DNA of 64,000 nucleotides from Trachythela sp. YZ-2020 (taxonomy: Eukaryota > Cnidaria > Anthozoa > Malacalcyonacea > Clavulariidae). How positions within the stretch are numbered: position 1 is the stretch's first letter; each line of letters opens with the position of its first letter. The DNA lies in contig JADLSH010000076.1 of assembly GCA_016169945.1 (NCBI GenBank), positions 1,431,001 to 1,495,000 on the forward strand, written 5' to 3'. The translations under genes and the position numbers were made by a program. A model generated the notes under the pieces. The model was not told the DNA's origin. It was given only the letters and a program-made list of their open reading frames with translations, and ran no database searches. Of this stretch, positions 1 through 11,574 are shown piece after piece.

Positions 1-1080
1 AAGCATGCAACTCATAACACTACACCAGACAATGATTACTATATTCATGCATATATAGGATCATATTACAGCTATAACTTGAAGTTGAGATCGCTAGAAC
101 ATGAGACTCGTATAACCACTAGACCAGACAAGAGTATATTCAAATATAGGATCATATTAAAGATTATAAATTCAAGTTGAGATAATTGGCATAAAAAACG
201 CAGAAAATCCTAAATGTGAGACCCATAGTACCAGGCCTGGCAAGAGTATATACATGTATTGTATATATTATGTAAACATTGTGATCTAAATGAGATTGGG
301 AATGAACAGCATTACCTAATGTCATGTAGTAATAATATAAAGCTTGTTGATCTCAGAACAAATTTTATTGCTAATCTTTGTAAAATAAATAATTCTTTTT
401 CTTCATTCGCTTATCAAGATATATTTAAATATGTTCTTTCTATGCAAGACAAAACAATAATGTCTTTAGTTGCAAAATACTGCTTTGACATACTAACAGT
501 ATATTAAATGTTATAATAACTCTTGTAGTTTTAAGTATGAAGTAATGTAATTATGTATGTGTAGTTTTCCTATATGCCAATGATGGTATTTTTGTAGATT
601 AAATATATATGTGTAGCATCATATTATAAAAGCTAGAAATTCGAGTTGCGTTAGCACTATACCCGACAAGAGTATATAGTCAGGTATAGGATCCTATTGA
701 AAGCTAGTGAAGCTAGACAATTTGAGTCACTAAACATGAAAACATCCTAAAACTAAACATGAGACTCGTATAGCACTGTACCAGACAAGAGTATATATTC
801 ATGTATATATAAGATCATATTATTCAGGTATAGGATCATGTTAAAAGCTAGAAATTCGAGTTTAGATAAGTGTAGGATAATGCACTAAACGTACTAAACA
901 TGGGATTCACAACACTAGAGTATATATTCAGGTATAGTGCAATATTAAAAGCTAGAAGTTCGAGTTGAGATAAGTATAAATAGCGCTAGACATGACAACA
1001 GTATATTACTATGTTCATGTAGAGGATCATATTAAAACTTTTAGTCAAGACGAGATAAATAGCATACTGTAACACTCTAA
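1..1080. repeat. Degenerate tandem repeat, ~90-140 bp units
   Basis: About eight imperfect units repeat the phrases 'catgagactcgtat', 'accagacaagagtatat', 'ataggatcatatta' and 'gctagaaattcgagtt', for example near 25, 120, 235, 660, 780, 905 and 990. Unit length drifts between about 90 and 140 bp. One unit is split by the LINE fragment at about 255-610, so the array predates that insertion. No coding potential was seen. It looks like an old satellite or minisatellite. Confidence 0.75.
259..507 (+). pseudogene. LINE ORF2 C-terminal fragment
   Basis: An 82-residue frame begins with a CKHCDLNEIGNEQHYLMSC stretch, a C-x2-C...H-x4-C zinc-knuckle-like motif. Motifs of this type sit at the extreme C-terminus of many CR1/L2/RTE-like non-LTR retrotransposon polymerases, just before the stop and 3' UTR. 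No reverse-transcriptase core precedes it, so this is a 5'-truncated copy, as normal target-primed reverse transcription produces. It interrupts the surrounding tandem repeat, which resumes near 610. The family assignment rests on the motif alone. An intact gene is very unlikely. Confidence 0.55.
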
Positions 1081-2635
1081 AAGTACACATATATAGTTAT
1101 AACAATAAGAAACGAACTCACTCGGTTTTAGTGTCCCAGAGATAAGATAAGGAGCGCCAGCAATTTCCCAGGTTCAGAACAGAGGGGGCTTGTACATCTG
1201 AGGAAAAACCAATCTCGTACCAAGAGGAAACTACGTCGGCCATTCTTGAGTAGGTAAACATATATTGTTTGTGACTGGTCCATTTATCCCGGGCCAAGGT
1301 TTGATACCTTGAAACAAACTTTTAAAAAAAAATTCACCAGCACTGTTTACACTTTACACACTGAAGGAAATCTTGCGAATGAGCAGCACACACATAAACT
1401 GTACCCAAATGCCTTTAGTACAAAGAGGGCCATTGTGTGCATGATGGGAGAACTCTTTGATTGGTTAGACCCAAGTTTGCATTGTTCACATGCAAAGTTT
1501 CCAAAGTCCAAGTTCTTATCATATTTTATATTTATTAACAGGACACGAGAATAAACGCCTTGTTCTAACAAGGTGCTTGAGTTTTCCTTGAGCTATAATT
1601 GTTGGCGCATGCACTAATTGTGCTGACAGACTGGCAAGGCCTTAGGGCAAATGTAATCTTCTTGAACATATTACTTCATTAACCACAATTTTTAGCTTTG
1701 CACTCTGTCTACATCAGACAATTTTACTCATTGAGAGAAGAGTGCTGGGCATCAATATGGTTTCTCTAATTCGCATAACACTGGGGGGTGAAGGAGATGG
1801 TTGCAATGCCCTTTGAGTGTTTTGTATATGTAAGATACTGCTAAACTAAGTAACTAATAGAGTTGTAACAAGGTTTTTTCAACCATGATAACTTGATATC
1901 ATCATCATTCATCAAGTATATTTGCAATAAATTTGAGCCAAACGAGACTGAAAAACAGAACATTACTGCAATAGAAGCTAACTAGAAGGGTCAAAATATG
2001 CAAGTAGACCATATTTGCACCTACAATATTTTACAAAATGTCTGTCACTGCTTAATATTGCCTTTATTCGCATAATATCTTTCTGTTGACATTTTGATTA
2101 CAAATTTTGACCGCCATCTTGAAAGCATTTTCTCCCAGGCGCTTCCCGCCAAATTGTCTGTTTCTCCCCACATGTGTTGTCCTGCGCGCTCTTCACGTAA
2201 CCGTGTAGCAAGCTAAGCGCCTGGGTACGAAATGCGCGCCAAATTTCGCGATTAGTGTATTCCGTGCCTCTAGTGTCGGCAACCGATTTTAATGAAGGAT
2301 CTTTCATTTGTGTTTTCTTAAATATAATTCAATTTAAAGTAATATGTAAAATAAAATCATAGAATTTACTTTATAAAAACACGTTGTAATATTGTAATAA
2401 ATATCTACATATCTAATATATCCAATAAATACAATCTAATTTTATACGAGATCAGATAGGAAAAGATAAAATTGTTCTAATCAATGGAAAAAATGTGTTA
2501 TCCAGTGGTCCAGTACCCATATAGAAAAATGTTAGTGAACATTACCGCATAGAAAAATCAATGTCAAGAAAAAGGTGCCCTTTTTAAATGGCTGCCCCAG
2601 CCGCTTCAGGTAGCTTCCGGTGCCCCTGCATCTGT
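1081..2635. other. Intergenic stretch, no gene recognised
   Basis: Short open frames near 1309-1571 (both strands) and 2098-2307 (minus) have no recognisable domain and no splice context. A GC-richer patch at 2100-2300 is unexplained. I see nothing else here. Confidence 0.5.
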
Positions 2636-2753
2636 AGGTTCAAGTAATATCACAATTTGTTAAGGATACCAGTGTTTTTAGATATTTTGCTTTTTATGTG
2701 ATTTATTTGCTGGCTCCACTTTAGGTGTTTATCAATATAAACTCCTAGGTATA

Positions 2754-2890
2754 CACTCTTTCGATAATTACGTCACATCCGCCTATTTGGCCTGGGAACC
2801 TCGCTTTCGTGCATCAAGACGAAACGTGATTGGCCCACTCTTCGTGGGAGTGAGGCTCCCAGGCCAAATGACGTAATTATCGAAAGAGTC
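2754..2890. mobile_element. 137 bp MITE with TA target duplication
   Basis: The ends read CACTCTTTCGATAATTACGT and, in reverse complement, GACTCTTTCGATAATTACGT, so they form a nearly perfect terminal inverted repeat of more than 20 bp. TA dinucleotides flank both sides (2752-2753 and 2891-2892), as for Tc1/mariner-type insertion. On the minus strand, removing the element and one TA restores the LINE reading frame into the YLGVYID motif, so it landed inside the LINE. Confidence 0.85.
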
Positions 2891-2899
2891 TATTTGATG

Positions 2900-3760
2900 C
2901 AGTCTTTTTGTTCAATCTCATGAATTCTAACATTTGATTTTTATGTGAACATTGATCATGTAATTAGTTTTTTTAAAGTTAATAGCTAGTTTGTTAGCTG
3001 AACAAATTCTTCGTTCATAACTTTAGTTACATCTTGAGCATTGTCACTGGAGTAGAAGACTTTCCTGTCATCAGAAAAATGTCTGAATGAGAGTTTCGTA
3101 GAACAGTTTGGCATGTCATTAATATAAATCAGAAATAGTAGTGGAGCAAGAGTTGATCCTTGAGGTAAACCGCATGTTAAAGTTAGCATGTTAGAATCGG
3201 TGTTATCGATATGTACATACTGCTTTCGGTTGCTTAGGAAATCTCTAAACCAGCTTAGCGAGCCTCAGCGAATTCCGTATTTGTTTAGTTAATCCAATAA
3301 ATGGTTCACAGTGTCAAATGCTTTGGATAAGTCCAGAAATAAACCACAAGTAATTATTTTCCCATTTATTTTGTTTTTTAAGTAGTCGGTTGCTCGGTTG
3401 AGTGGCCCTTATGAAAGCCAAATTGGCGACTAAGGGGTAAAGAATGCTTTTCAAGAAATGATTCTAACTGTTCATGGACTAATTTTTCCAGTACTTTTGC
3501 AAAGGGAGAGAGTATAGAGATAGGACGGTAGTTTGTGGGGTCAGTAGTTTCTCCACTTTTGTAGATTGGCGTAACTTGGGCACAATGCCCTCTGAAATAG
3601 ATTCATTGTATAAGTTTGTGATAATTGGAGTGATGATGGAAGCGCCAGTTTTTATCATTTGATTAGGTATATGGATGGAGGCTTTATTAGGGTCAAGAGA
3701 AGAGAGTATGTCATAAACTTGTGTTTCAATAACGTAAGACATTGCAAAACTAGATTCTGG
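2900..3760 (-). pseudogene. LINE reverse transcriptase, broken
   Basis: Two frames cover the palm. 3479-3742 includes the N-terminal RT region (LDPNKASIHIPNQMIK). 2986-3189 carries CGLPQGSTLAPLLFLIYIND followed by HFSDD, where the family normally has a F/YADD catalytic box. The A-to-S change and the frame shifts between the pieces indicate an inactive polymerase. Motif-A sequence lies between the two frames in yet another frame. The reading continues across the MITE into the thumb region. An L2/CR1 affinity is likely but not proven. Confidence 0.75.
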
Positions 3761-3948
3761 GGAAGTTAATATATTCCAGGGGATTTCTGTTTACAGTATT
3801 GGGAATTGAGTTGGCTAGAGCTGGGCCAGCATTTATAAAATGCTCATTAAATTGGTTTGCTATGTCAATTCCTATGAGTTACTTTTGTTCTTTTCAAATT
3901 GGCCGGTATAATAATTGACTTTGCTGATAGATTTGTTTATTTAATTTA

Positions 3949-4167
3949 TTAGCATATGTCTTCTCGGATTTTGCTCAAAAAATGGGTATGGTAGGTTTTT
4001 TGTTTTGTTTTAATGGATTTAAGAATACCATTAGTTAACCAAGGCTTAGAGAGTTGTTTGTGTTTACTGTGCGGTAATTGTTTAATGGGTGCATGAATGT
4101 CAGCTATTTGGTTGATATTCTCGATTATTTCAGTTGTACGCGTATTTAGATTATCATTGTTTTCCAA
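3949..4167 (-). pseudogene. LINE endonuclease-RT linker
   Basis: This 72-residue frame contains ADIHAPIKQL and SKPWLTNGILKSIK, which match the conserved linker downstream of the apurinic endonuclease in L2/CR1-like ORF2 proteins; the same pattern recurs in the second LINE at about 33.4 kb. The endonuclease itself (4200-4550) survives only as short patches in different frames, so there was internal deletion or heavy decay. It belongs to the LINE at 2636-5400. Confidence 0.7.
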
Positions 4168-4556
4168 AATGAAATTCCAATCTGTTTGCTTCAGGTCATT
4201 TAGAAATAACTCCTTGTTGAAGTGTTTGTAGTCTCTATAGAATTGTTTTTTGTGATTTTTTTTAGTAGATGTGTTGTATAGACAAAGACAGGTAGGTCGT
4301 CTGAGATATTATACAAGGCAATCCCAGAGGCTACATGCGTAGACGAGGCATTAGTGTAAATATGATCAATTGGAGTTTCAGAGTGTTCGGTTATTCAATT
4401 GCAGTTTTTGAATCAGTGTGATAAAAGTTATAATTGTATCAACATTCTCAACAGACTGTTGGTTGAGTCTAGTTTCGGTTATGGCTAGAATATCAGGTGT
4501 TTTGGTTGGAGAGAATAATAGCTCATTTACTAGATTAATATTTTTCGGCAGGCTTC

Positions 4557-5323
4557 TTATATTACAATGAAAAAAAAAGTGAGGGCTTTGTTATTGTTTT
4601 GTTGGTTTAACAAAGAATTTAAGTCAGGCACAGCATAATACTGAGAGACGACATTATTTAGCATAATGTCAGGGTCATTTTCATCAAACTTATCTGGGTT
4701 CGGTAAAATGTCATATAAATCAGATTTGATATCGGTATATCTCCACTTGTTTGTTCTTTTGAACTTGTTTATTTGCCCAAAGAGTCTTTTCCTGTATTTA
4801 GTTAGTGATTCTTTGATAAAGATCTTGGAGACTCCGATGGTGTTTGTCTCGCTGATTAAAGGAATATCGTTTGCTAATTTACTGAAGAGCTTGCCTCGGC
4901 TGTTGTAAAATTTTTCTTGCGTGTCACGGCGGGCAAATTTCACAATTATTCTATCTTTACTTCTCTTGGTTGGTGGTAGTCTATGTGCTGTGGAAATGTT
5001 GTGTTCTTGAATATCCTCAATCCCCAAAGTTCTCCTACTTCTACGACAATTCGCTTCGGGTCATCTTGCATTGGGGCGGGAATACCATTTATTTCAATGC
5101 AGTCCCTTCTAGAGTATTGTTGTAGGTTGTCCAAAGCCGTTTGAAGACTGTATATATCATCCTCTCCGCTTCTTAATCTATCGTCTAGTTTTTTGATCGA
5201 TTTGTTTGTGTCTGCAGCCTGTTTCTTAGTCGTTTGAGTAGCCATCTTGATGTTTTCATATTCACTCAATAGCCATTGTTGTGAGCTTTCGATTTCATCA
5301 ATTTTTGTAGACAGTTTCTTCAT
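4557..5323 (-). pseudogene. LINE ORF1 (coiled coil + RRM-like), frameshifted
   Basis: Two overlapping frames (5323-4946 and 5027-4557) form one ORF1. The first has a charged coiled coil ending in a YSRRDCIEINGIP stretch. The second has ISTAHRLP, IIVKFARRD and IFIKESLTKYRKRLF, the order seen in the RRM-like and C-terminal domains of LINE ORF1 nucleic-acid chaperones. A frameshift within the 80 bp overlap separates them. The frame can be followed upstream to about 5390 without a clear earlier start. Confidence 0.7.
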
Positions 5324-5400
5324 TTCAGCACGTAGAATAGCGAAATCAGATTTAAGGTAGTAGTTTAGACTCCCAGAGTTTTGTGAAGGAATCGACAGTT

Positions 5401-5816
5401 AAACTGCTCTAATTAGACATTATTTTGGCAGCGGCACAAAACACGTCCGTTCACGGCGTAAATCATACCCAGGAAGAGAAACATGTAAGTTGAATGAGCT
5501 AGAGTTAAATAAAAGTTGAACTAGTACGTTTACTATGTTTATATAATTCTAAGTTGATCAGTGAAAACAGTAATTGCATTTCGAGCACAATTCAAATTTT
5601 ATTAAATGAAATACAATGATTTTACTTTATATGTTTACAACTTTCTATACCTCATTAAATGGGCAGGATCGCCCTTAAGGCTGCTTTCCAGGCATGCACG
5701 GACAAGTTTAAATCCTTCTAAGTTTTTAATATTTTACAAATAAGTTAACAAATGCATACTAAAACTTACAGAACACTAAATTCTGTTCATTTGGTTATTT
5801 CATAAGTAACATTTAA
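5401..5816. other. AT-rich upstream region of the 5.8 kb gene
   Basis: Noncoding. It would hold the promoter of the two-exon gene that starts at 5817. I see no convincing TATA box or other site. Confidence 0.4.
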
Positions 5817-6405
5817 ATGGATCTAAACTTTTCCGAGCTGTACGTGCATAATAAAAAAAAACGCACAACTGGAATGCAGCCTTTAGAATCGAGCACTTGG
5901 GAACCATCTGTGAACTTGTCTACTGATTTATTAAGGTGAGTTGACTGGTTGAGCTACAGTATTACTGTAGGTGTTTAATAATTACAGATCATACATGTAT
6001 CTTGAAAGCATTTTTAGATTTTGTAATTCAAGTATTTTTCATGTTCTATATCTATCTAGGGGTTATGAAAGACCACCAAGGCCAACTATCACCCGACTGG
6101 AACATGCTGCTAGAGCCTTTGTTAATGGTATTTTAAGCGTGTTAAAATCAAAAGCAGTGGGGACAGGGCACATTCAAATGGGTTTAGATATCTGGAGATA
6201 TATTGTTCAAGGGAAAGGAGTGCCATGTGAACATAGGGGTTGTATTTTGTACAACAAAGATGATTTTAATCGTATACCAATGCTTCCATCAGACTGGTGG
6301 TATTATCTGACAGAACATGGTGAAGGAAGGCAAATAAAGTTCCCATTAAAAGCTAAACCAGTTCTTCTTTGGTTGCCTAAGAAACATGCTCTCTATAACA
6401 GATAA
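5817..6405 (+). CDS. Two-exon gene of unknown function, ~154 aa
   Basis: Exon 1 runs from the ATG at 5817 to 5935 (start MDLNFSELYVHNKKKRTT, a basic KKKR patch) and ends at a good donor, AG|GTGAGT. Exon 2 starts at 6060 after a pyrimidine-rich acceptor (ctatctag|g) and runs to the stop at 6403-6405. Phases match: exon 1 leaves two bases and exon 2 supplies one, giving an arginine codon, so the join keeps frame. The body contains RPPRPTITRLEHAARAFVNG, GVPCEHRGCILYNKDDF and a Trp-rich SDWWYYL stretch; I recognise no family. It lies between a dead LINE and HECT-like debris, so it could be a host gene or part of a mobile element. Unusually for this window it has no internal stop or frameshift. 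Confidence 0.6.
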
Positions 6406-6804
6406 CAATAAGTTTTCAAGTCTTTTAACCTTTCGGACAATCTTAAGTCGAATTTACCTCCCCCCTTTGGACATCCTAAAACACCCTTCCTCTCCTCCGG
6501 ACAGCACAAATTTCCTCCATGGGTGGGGTATGGATTTTTTCTGGAACGACCCATTGGCAAAAGGTTTTTTAACCCGGCCATAATAAGGCACAATGCACCC
6601 TGGTGGTGGCAGTGGTGTACAATCAGTAGATGACAAATGAAGATGGGTTGACCAGGGGGGAGTATTCATGAATGAAATGCATGTAGGAGATAAATTATTA
6701 AAATAGAGTAACAAGAAAGTGCATCATATGACAAATTTCTATCTACATACACTATGCTACATGAATGTCCAACAGTAATAATTATTAATTTTTGTTCTGC
6801 CCAC
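6406..6804. other. No gene recognised; C-rich patch
   Basis: Short frames on both strands near 6386-6714 overlap a GC-rich patch and have no domain. This is probably intronic or 3' sequence of the decayed HECT-like gene on the minus strand. Confidence 0.4.
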
Positions 6805-7345
6805 CTGGCTTGCTGTTACTTTGTAACCTGTATCAGGTATATCTTCAATGGATAATTTCTGGTTTGATATGAAGTTAAACACAGCTGGATGTAAAAATGC
6901 TATGGCAGGTCCACATTGCAATATTGACATGACCATCACCTCTCCTGCAAGCTTGAAATCCTCATTTTGAAGGGCACCTATTGAGTTTATTGGCTTTCCA
7001 TTGCTGAATAGTTTTGCCTCAACATACTATGCACAATAATACTATGAATTATTAAAAAGACTAACATATTAGATTAACTAGAAATAATACTTCCCCTTTA
7101 ACCCATTAAGGTGCAATGCGCACTGGTTCATCCTATTTTATTATTTTACTCTGTTGAATGCCAGACACTTTGCTGCTCAAGGGAAGGCTCTTGCCTCTTA
7201 ATGGGATAAGACATACTTATAAGTGGACAAAAGTAAACAAAATCTCCCTGTTGACATGTTGTATCTGTGACAGTTAAGTTTGCTGGTGAAAAAGTTACCT
7301 GAAAAGAATTATCTCTTTGGTCCTCCATTATCTACTGCAGGTTCA
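6805..7345 (-). pseudogene. HECT-type E3-like gene, two decayed exons
   Basis: On the minus strand, one exon near 7345-7275 encodes an EPAVDNGGPKR-like stretch with an in-frame stop, then a donor CAG|GTAACT. A second exon, 7026-6805, lies between an acceptor (GCATAG) and a donor (CAG|GTGGGC). It encodes a segment with ALQNEDFKLAGEVMVMSILQ, CGPAIAFLHPAVFNFI and LSIEDIPD. These line up, by my reading, with the N-lobe of HECT-like proteins such as the one at 51.4-54.3 kb: GGP-R-E-FF, then an AG-x(4)-M/S-h-GP-FL/S-P motif. Phases do not match across the intron and a stop is present, so this is a relic. It is probably a diverged copy of the same transposon-borne gene family. Confidence 0.6.
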
Positions 7346-7523
7346 CTGACCCTGCCCTAGTTGGTGAAGCTAAATAAATAAAATAAATAAGAAAACAACT
7401 CGAATCGGTGTACCTCCAGTAAGGTACTTCCACTTCTCCGGGCGCATGTTCCCCCTGGAAATTTTTGAATTTTGGGCCTCTGAAATGGCATTTCCAGCAT
7501 TCTGAGAACACATTTTGGAAAAT

Positions 7524-7639
7524 TTTTAGACTTTCAAAACAAGATTTTAAGGGTGCATTTCGCGATAAGGCACAACGTTTAATTTTAGACTCTCAAAACA
7601 AGATTTTAAGGGTGCATTTCGCGATAAGGCACAATGTTT
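7524..7639 (+). repeat. 59 bp tandem duplication
   Basis: Two nearly identical units start at 7524 and 7583 (tttagactttcaaaacaag / tttagactctcaaaacaag). Each continues through 'ttttaagggtgcatttcgcg' to 'gcacaa'. There are only a few mismatches, so the duplication is recent. Confidence 0.85.
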
Positions 7640-7990
7640 CACAGGCACAGACTGCACAGTGAACGTAAAATGCTTATGCACATACAATAGTAAACCATAG
7701 AGAGTAAAAAAACCCAACATAATTCCAAGAGAAAATATTGTATTAATATCATTCAATTTACAAATATTGTTAACTAGCTTTAAATAGTTACAGAAGCCGT
7801 AATCGGATAACGGATAGCATTATGCAATAGCACTCGAGTAATTACACAGGTAATCAGGCAATGAAAAAAAGTTAAGATGTAATTAACACAATAAAATTAA
7901 TGCCAAATAATGACAATTTACAAGTTATAATTACTGAACATGCTATGCCACTTTTCAAGTATACTACCAGACTTATTAGGTCTTAGCACT
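7640..7990. other. AT-rich spacer
   Basis: Noncoding sequence between the tandem duplication and the 3' end of the hAT transposase. Nothing recognised. Confidence 0.4.
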
Positions 7991-9981
7991 TATACATCGC
8001 ACTGGCCATAGTGGCCATAGGGAACTGTAAGAAGAATTCGAAGTAGCCTGTCGACTTGTTGTAGCATGATTTTACTGTAGCGACAGGTATTGAAGAGTTG
8101 CACAATGGTACCTATGGAAGTGACCTTTTTCACACCCAGTTGGTGTTCTACATTTGCAGTCCGCAGTAAGTCTGGAAGCATGCACACCTGAATCCTCAAT
8201 CTGTCAAGGTCGAGGTCTTTTGCATATAATGCTTGGATTGTGACGCCATTACAAGACTTCAATAGCAAAATCTAAATTTCTTTCAAAATTGCAAAAGAAG
8301 GTTGGTTGAATCCGCGCCCCAGCTCATTTATCAGCAGATCCAATACTTCAAAATACTGATGATGAAAAAAACCTTCTGGTGACGTAAATGTGTAATTGGG
8401 AGAACCGTCATCAAGACGTTTAGGTATGGCTGTAGGTCGGCAAAGTTTGGGGTCTCTGTCAGATTCTTTGATTTGCTAACGGTCGCTTGAAAGAATTCAG
8501 AAAATGCTGGGTCAGAGTGTTGCCTGGTAAGGAATGATACTGCTTGAGAGACACCCATCGCAGCATCCTGGGCATTAAGGTCATCATGCCCCTGTAATGT
8601 TCTGGAGAGTTCCTCAGCAACACTGAACACCAAGTGTTCAGTTGCCAAGTGTAGCCCAAAGAAAGTTTGAAACCATTCCATTAAAGCAACGTAACCAGAT
8701 GCATTTGGAGCTGAAGCTCCAGAATCCTTACTCACTTGTTCTAGTTCTTTACAGATGATTTCATAGTTCTTCAAGATGGCGTCAATCGCACCTGTTCGCA
8801 CAATCCAGCGGGTTGGACATAGTGGTTTCAATCCTGGAGCATCCACGTTGAATTCTTCTTGTAAGTGTCCAAAAATTGCAAGATGCTTTGGCGATGCACA
8901 TAAGAGCTTCTTTTACTGCATCACACTGGCGCCCGCAATCCTGCAGACACAAATTGAGATTATGTGCCAAGCAATGAACAAAGAGTGCAGACGGCTCGTC
9001 CTCCTGAAGACGCTTTGCAACACCGCTGAGGCACCCTACCATGTTGGCAGCCCCATTGTATGCTTGTCCACGACACTGAGTAAGCGGAAGAACACAAGTG
9101 TCCTTAACTGCCAATGTTAGGTTTTCTGCAGTTGTGCTCTCTACTTCAACCATCCCAATCAGATCTTCGGAAATGTTGTACTCCGAGTCTACCCAACGTA
9201 TGGAAACTGAAAACTGTTCAGCACCGCTTAGGTCTCGGGTTTCATCAGCAATGATTGAATACCATTCAGCATCCCGAATTTCTGCAAGTAGTTTTCTCAA
9301 GACCTTCATATACATCAATTGAATCAATTTGTTGACTATGTCATGTGATCTCTCCCTTTCTTAGCCATGCTTCAAGGCCAGGCACATCTTCACCCCTGCA
9401 TTTAAGAACCTGGTAAAGGTTTCCTTCTTCTTCAGTGTGTCCGCGAATGGCAACACCCTGTCGCAGAAGTAATTTCAGGGATGATAACAACTTCATGAGC
9501 ATATTTCGGTGCTCAGCTTGATCTTTGCGTACTTGATTGGAAAGCAGACAAGCTACTGAGCCTTTTACTGATGCTTGCCTTGTCTGATAAGTAAAGCCTG
9601 TTTTGCCTTCTTCCAGTTACTGAAACCCTCATCAGTAAAAGCGGGTTCAGCTCTCTTATTAAATACTGATGGAGATGCTTTTCGGCAATAGAAGCAGAAC
9701 ACTCTATTCCTTGAGGTGCAAAACATTAACCAGTCATATTCCTGGAACCAGTTGGAAGAAAATGACCGAGTTTGCTGTCCTTGTCTCTTGCTGGTTGAAC
9801 GAAAGTGAATATTTGGATGGTACGGATTTGGGAGATCATGTTTGCAACATTCACATGTACAATCTTGCCCTAGTTCACGTTGTTCAGTAACTTCATTTGC
9901 TCCTATCTCATCAGCCTCATCTGACAGTGGATGGTCCATTGTCTGTATCTCAACAGCCTCATCTGACTGTGGACGTTTCAT
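7990..9981 (-). pseudogene. hAT-type transposase with TTF zinc finger
   Basis: Read from 9981 down: an acidic N-terminus; a TTF-type zinc-finger region (residues ~45-125: CTCECC, then FSSNWFQEYDWLMFC, FCFYCRK, GFSNWKKA); a frameshift near 9570; a GVAIRGHTEEEGNLYQVLK segment; then the DDE fold with IIADETRDLSGAEQFSV, CRGQAYNGAANM and HCLAHNLNLCLQD. C-terminal parts continue to 7990 in other frames (NVEHQLGVKKVTS, LLRILLTVP). In this class the CRGQ-Y-x-G motif normally has Asp before Gly; here it is Asn, so a catalytic residue is lost. The reading ends at LTVP, before the hAT C-terminal dimerisation block. It is an inactive copy. No terminal repeats were located. Confidence 0.85.
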
Positions 9982-10900
9982 TGTTTCTATCTCAACAGCA
10001 TCTTTAGAGGGAGGATCACAAGTTTGATTTTCTCTAAGTTATACAAATAGGATTTTAGGTAACATTGGGTGACATTTGCAAAGCCAAGTCAAATAATTGT
10101 ATAGAATTACACAATATTTTTTCTACTGTAAAGCATCTTTTGTTGTATAATTGAATACTGATTAAACATATTTCCTATATAATATCATGGTTACCACAAA
10201 ATCCTTAACCCAACTATAATAGCTAAATAACCTGATGTATATACATTAGATACTTATTATTATCCATTTTTATTAAAATGCATTAGGTATGATTAGTAAC
10301 AAATCATACCTAATCTTTATGCAAAATACTTATTATTTATGTTCAAGTCAGAAAGGACCACACATTAATTCATTTCTATTCACAATATTTACATATCAAT
10401 GCTAAACCACTCTAAAAATTTCAATTGAATAGCTAATGAAGACATGAAGTAAACATTACCTCATTATCGAATTCGCAACTGAACCATTAGGCATTAATAA
10501 CAATTCACAAAGTTTTATTCCATATTTTCACTTGTTGAACCAATAAAAACGTTCCTATTGTCTCGGTACCATAATGTAATACAAAGTGATAGAATGACAT
10601 TTCGTTTAATTAGTGATTAAGTGTCCCTCAAGGCTCAAGCCTCGAGAGGTGTAGTAAAAGCACAGAATAGGAAATGACCAGAAAGGCCACTCAGCAGTGC
10701 AACGTGACTCCCTATTTTTATGCAGTTATCTTGTATGTACTAAAGCCTAGCGCGCACCGGTGCACTTAGCACGCACACATGTCACTCGTGACAATTGTGA
10801 CCTACACATATTCCTAGTCTGCTGGGACCAAATTGAGATATTTTGACATTCGTGTCGTAAAATCCAATTATCAAACATGTTTGATATTTTCTATCACACG
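9982..10900. other. Noncoding, between hAT and Harbinger remnants
   Basis: AT-rich. Possible terminal parts of either element, but I could not pair inverted repeats. 'aatcatacctaatctttatg' lies near its partial inverse at 10283-10320. A CG-rich phrase (tagcgcgcaccggtgcac) sits at about 10748. A 22 bp direct repeat (ttcatgcagcaagaaat) begins just downstream, at about 10905-10945. Confidence 0.4.
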
Positions 10901-10986
10901 TGATAATTCATGCAGCAAGAAATGCGATTAATTCATGCAGCAAGAAATATGTAAATGCGAACTACAATAAAAAAAAACTTAGAAAT

Positions 10987-11427
10987 ATGGAGGAACAACG
11001 CAGTGAACTGGTTGCAGAAGCAATTTTAGAAGATAAACTCGTAGATATATGGCCCGAATATCCATGTATTTATAATGTACGCTCGCATGATTTCAAAAAC
11101 AGAGATCTACAAGAACAAGCATTTGAAGAAATCGCCGAAAAGCCGAGACAACCCGGTAAGTGTTTACACAAATCATGCATCCAAATTTCATGCTTGTTTC
11201 ATGTGCTATATGTATATCACAATTTCATGTCATCATCTCTTATTCAAGCGGGCTGGGTGAAAGCAAAAATGAAATCACTGAGAACCAGCTACACAAGGAT
11301 AAAAAAGCCTGTGCCGAGTGGCAGTTCTAGAAAAAACCTCTCCAAATGAGCAAGTTGGCTTGCTGAAAAGTTACAATTTCTTGAGCCTTTCGTTGCAATT
11401 CAAGCACCGATCTCAAGCATGGATTCG
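10987..11427 (+). pseudogene. MADF-domain protein of a Harbinger element
   Basis: The start at ATG 10987 gives MEEQRSELVAEAILEDKLVD. A donor G|GTAAGT ends exon 1 at 11155, and exon 2 begins at 11249 after TTCAAG. The spliced reading runs YPCIYNVRSHDFKNRDLQEQ ... EEIAEK ... GWVKAKMKSLRTSYTRIKK, which is the MADF (Myb/SANT-like) DNA-binding fold: D-x(6)-P-x-h-Y, K/N-R-x(4)-A, W-V-x-K...LR-x-x-Y. A TGA at 11347-11349 interrupts it, after which the same frame continues (ASWLAEKLQFLEPF) to a donor at 11427. In Harbinger transposons such proteins bind element ends and partner the nuclease; the nuclease remnant lies about 160 bp downstream on the other strand. Confidence 0.7.
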
Positions 11428-11574
11428 GTACGTATTTGTTTTACATTGACATTTACAACTGATAAAAAGCAGCAAATTAGGTATACGCTAGAGTTTTAAA
11501 TCAAGTATTAAAAGCATTTTGAAACTACGAAATACATTACAGAGACTACTCGTGTCCTGACCAGATTCATATAC

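Larger units (their letters stand above)
2636..5400 (-). mobile_element. L2/CR1-like LINE, degraded, minus strand
   Basis: Read on the minus strand from about 5400 down to 2640, the order is ORF1 (coiled coil plus RRM-like region), remnants of the endonuclease, an endonuclease-RT linker and a reverse transcriptase. The RT C-terminal phrase with YLGVYIDKHLKW lies at about 2680-2750. Frames change repeatedly and the endonuclease is largely lost. The copy is 3'-truncated (no tail near 2640) and carries a MITE at 2754-2890. The family call rests on layout and RT motifs. CR1 versus L2 was not resolved. Confidence 0.8.
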
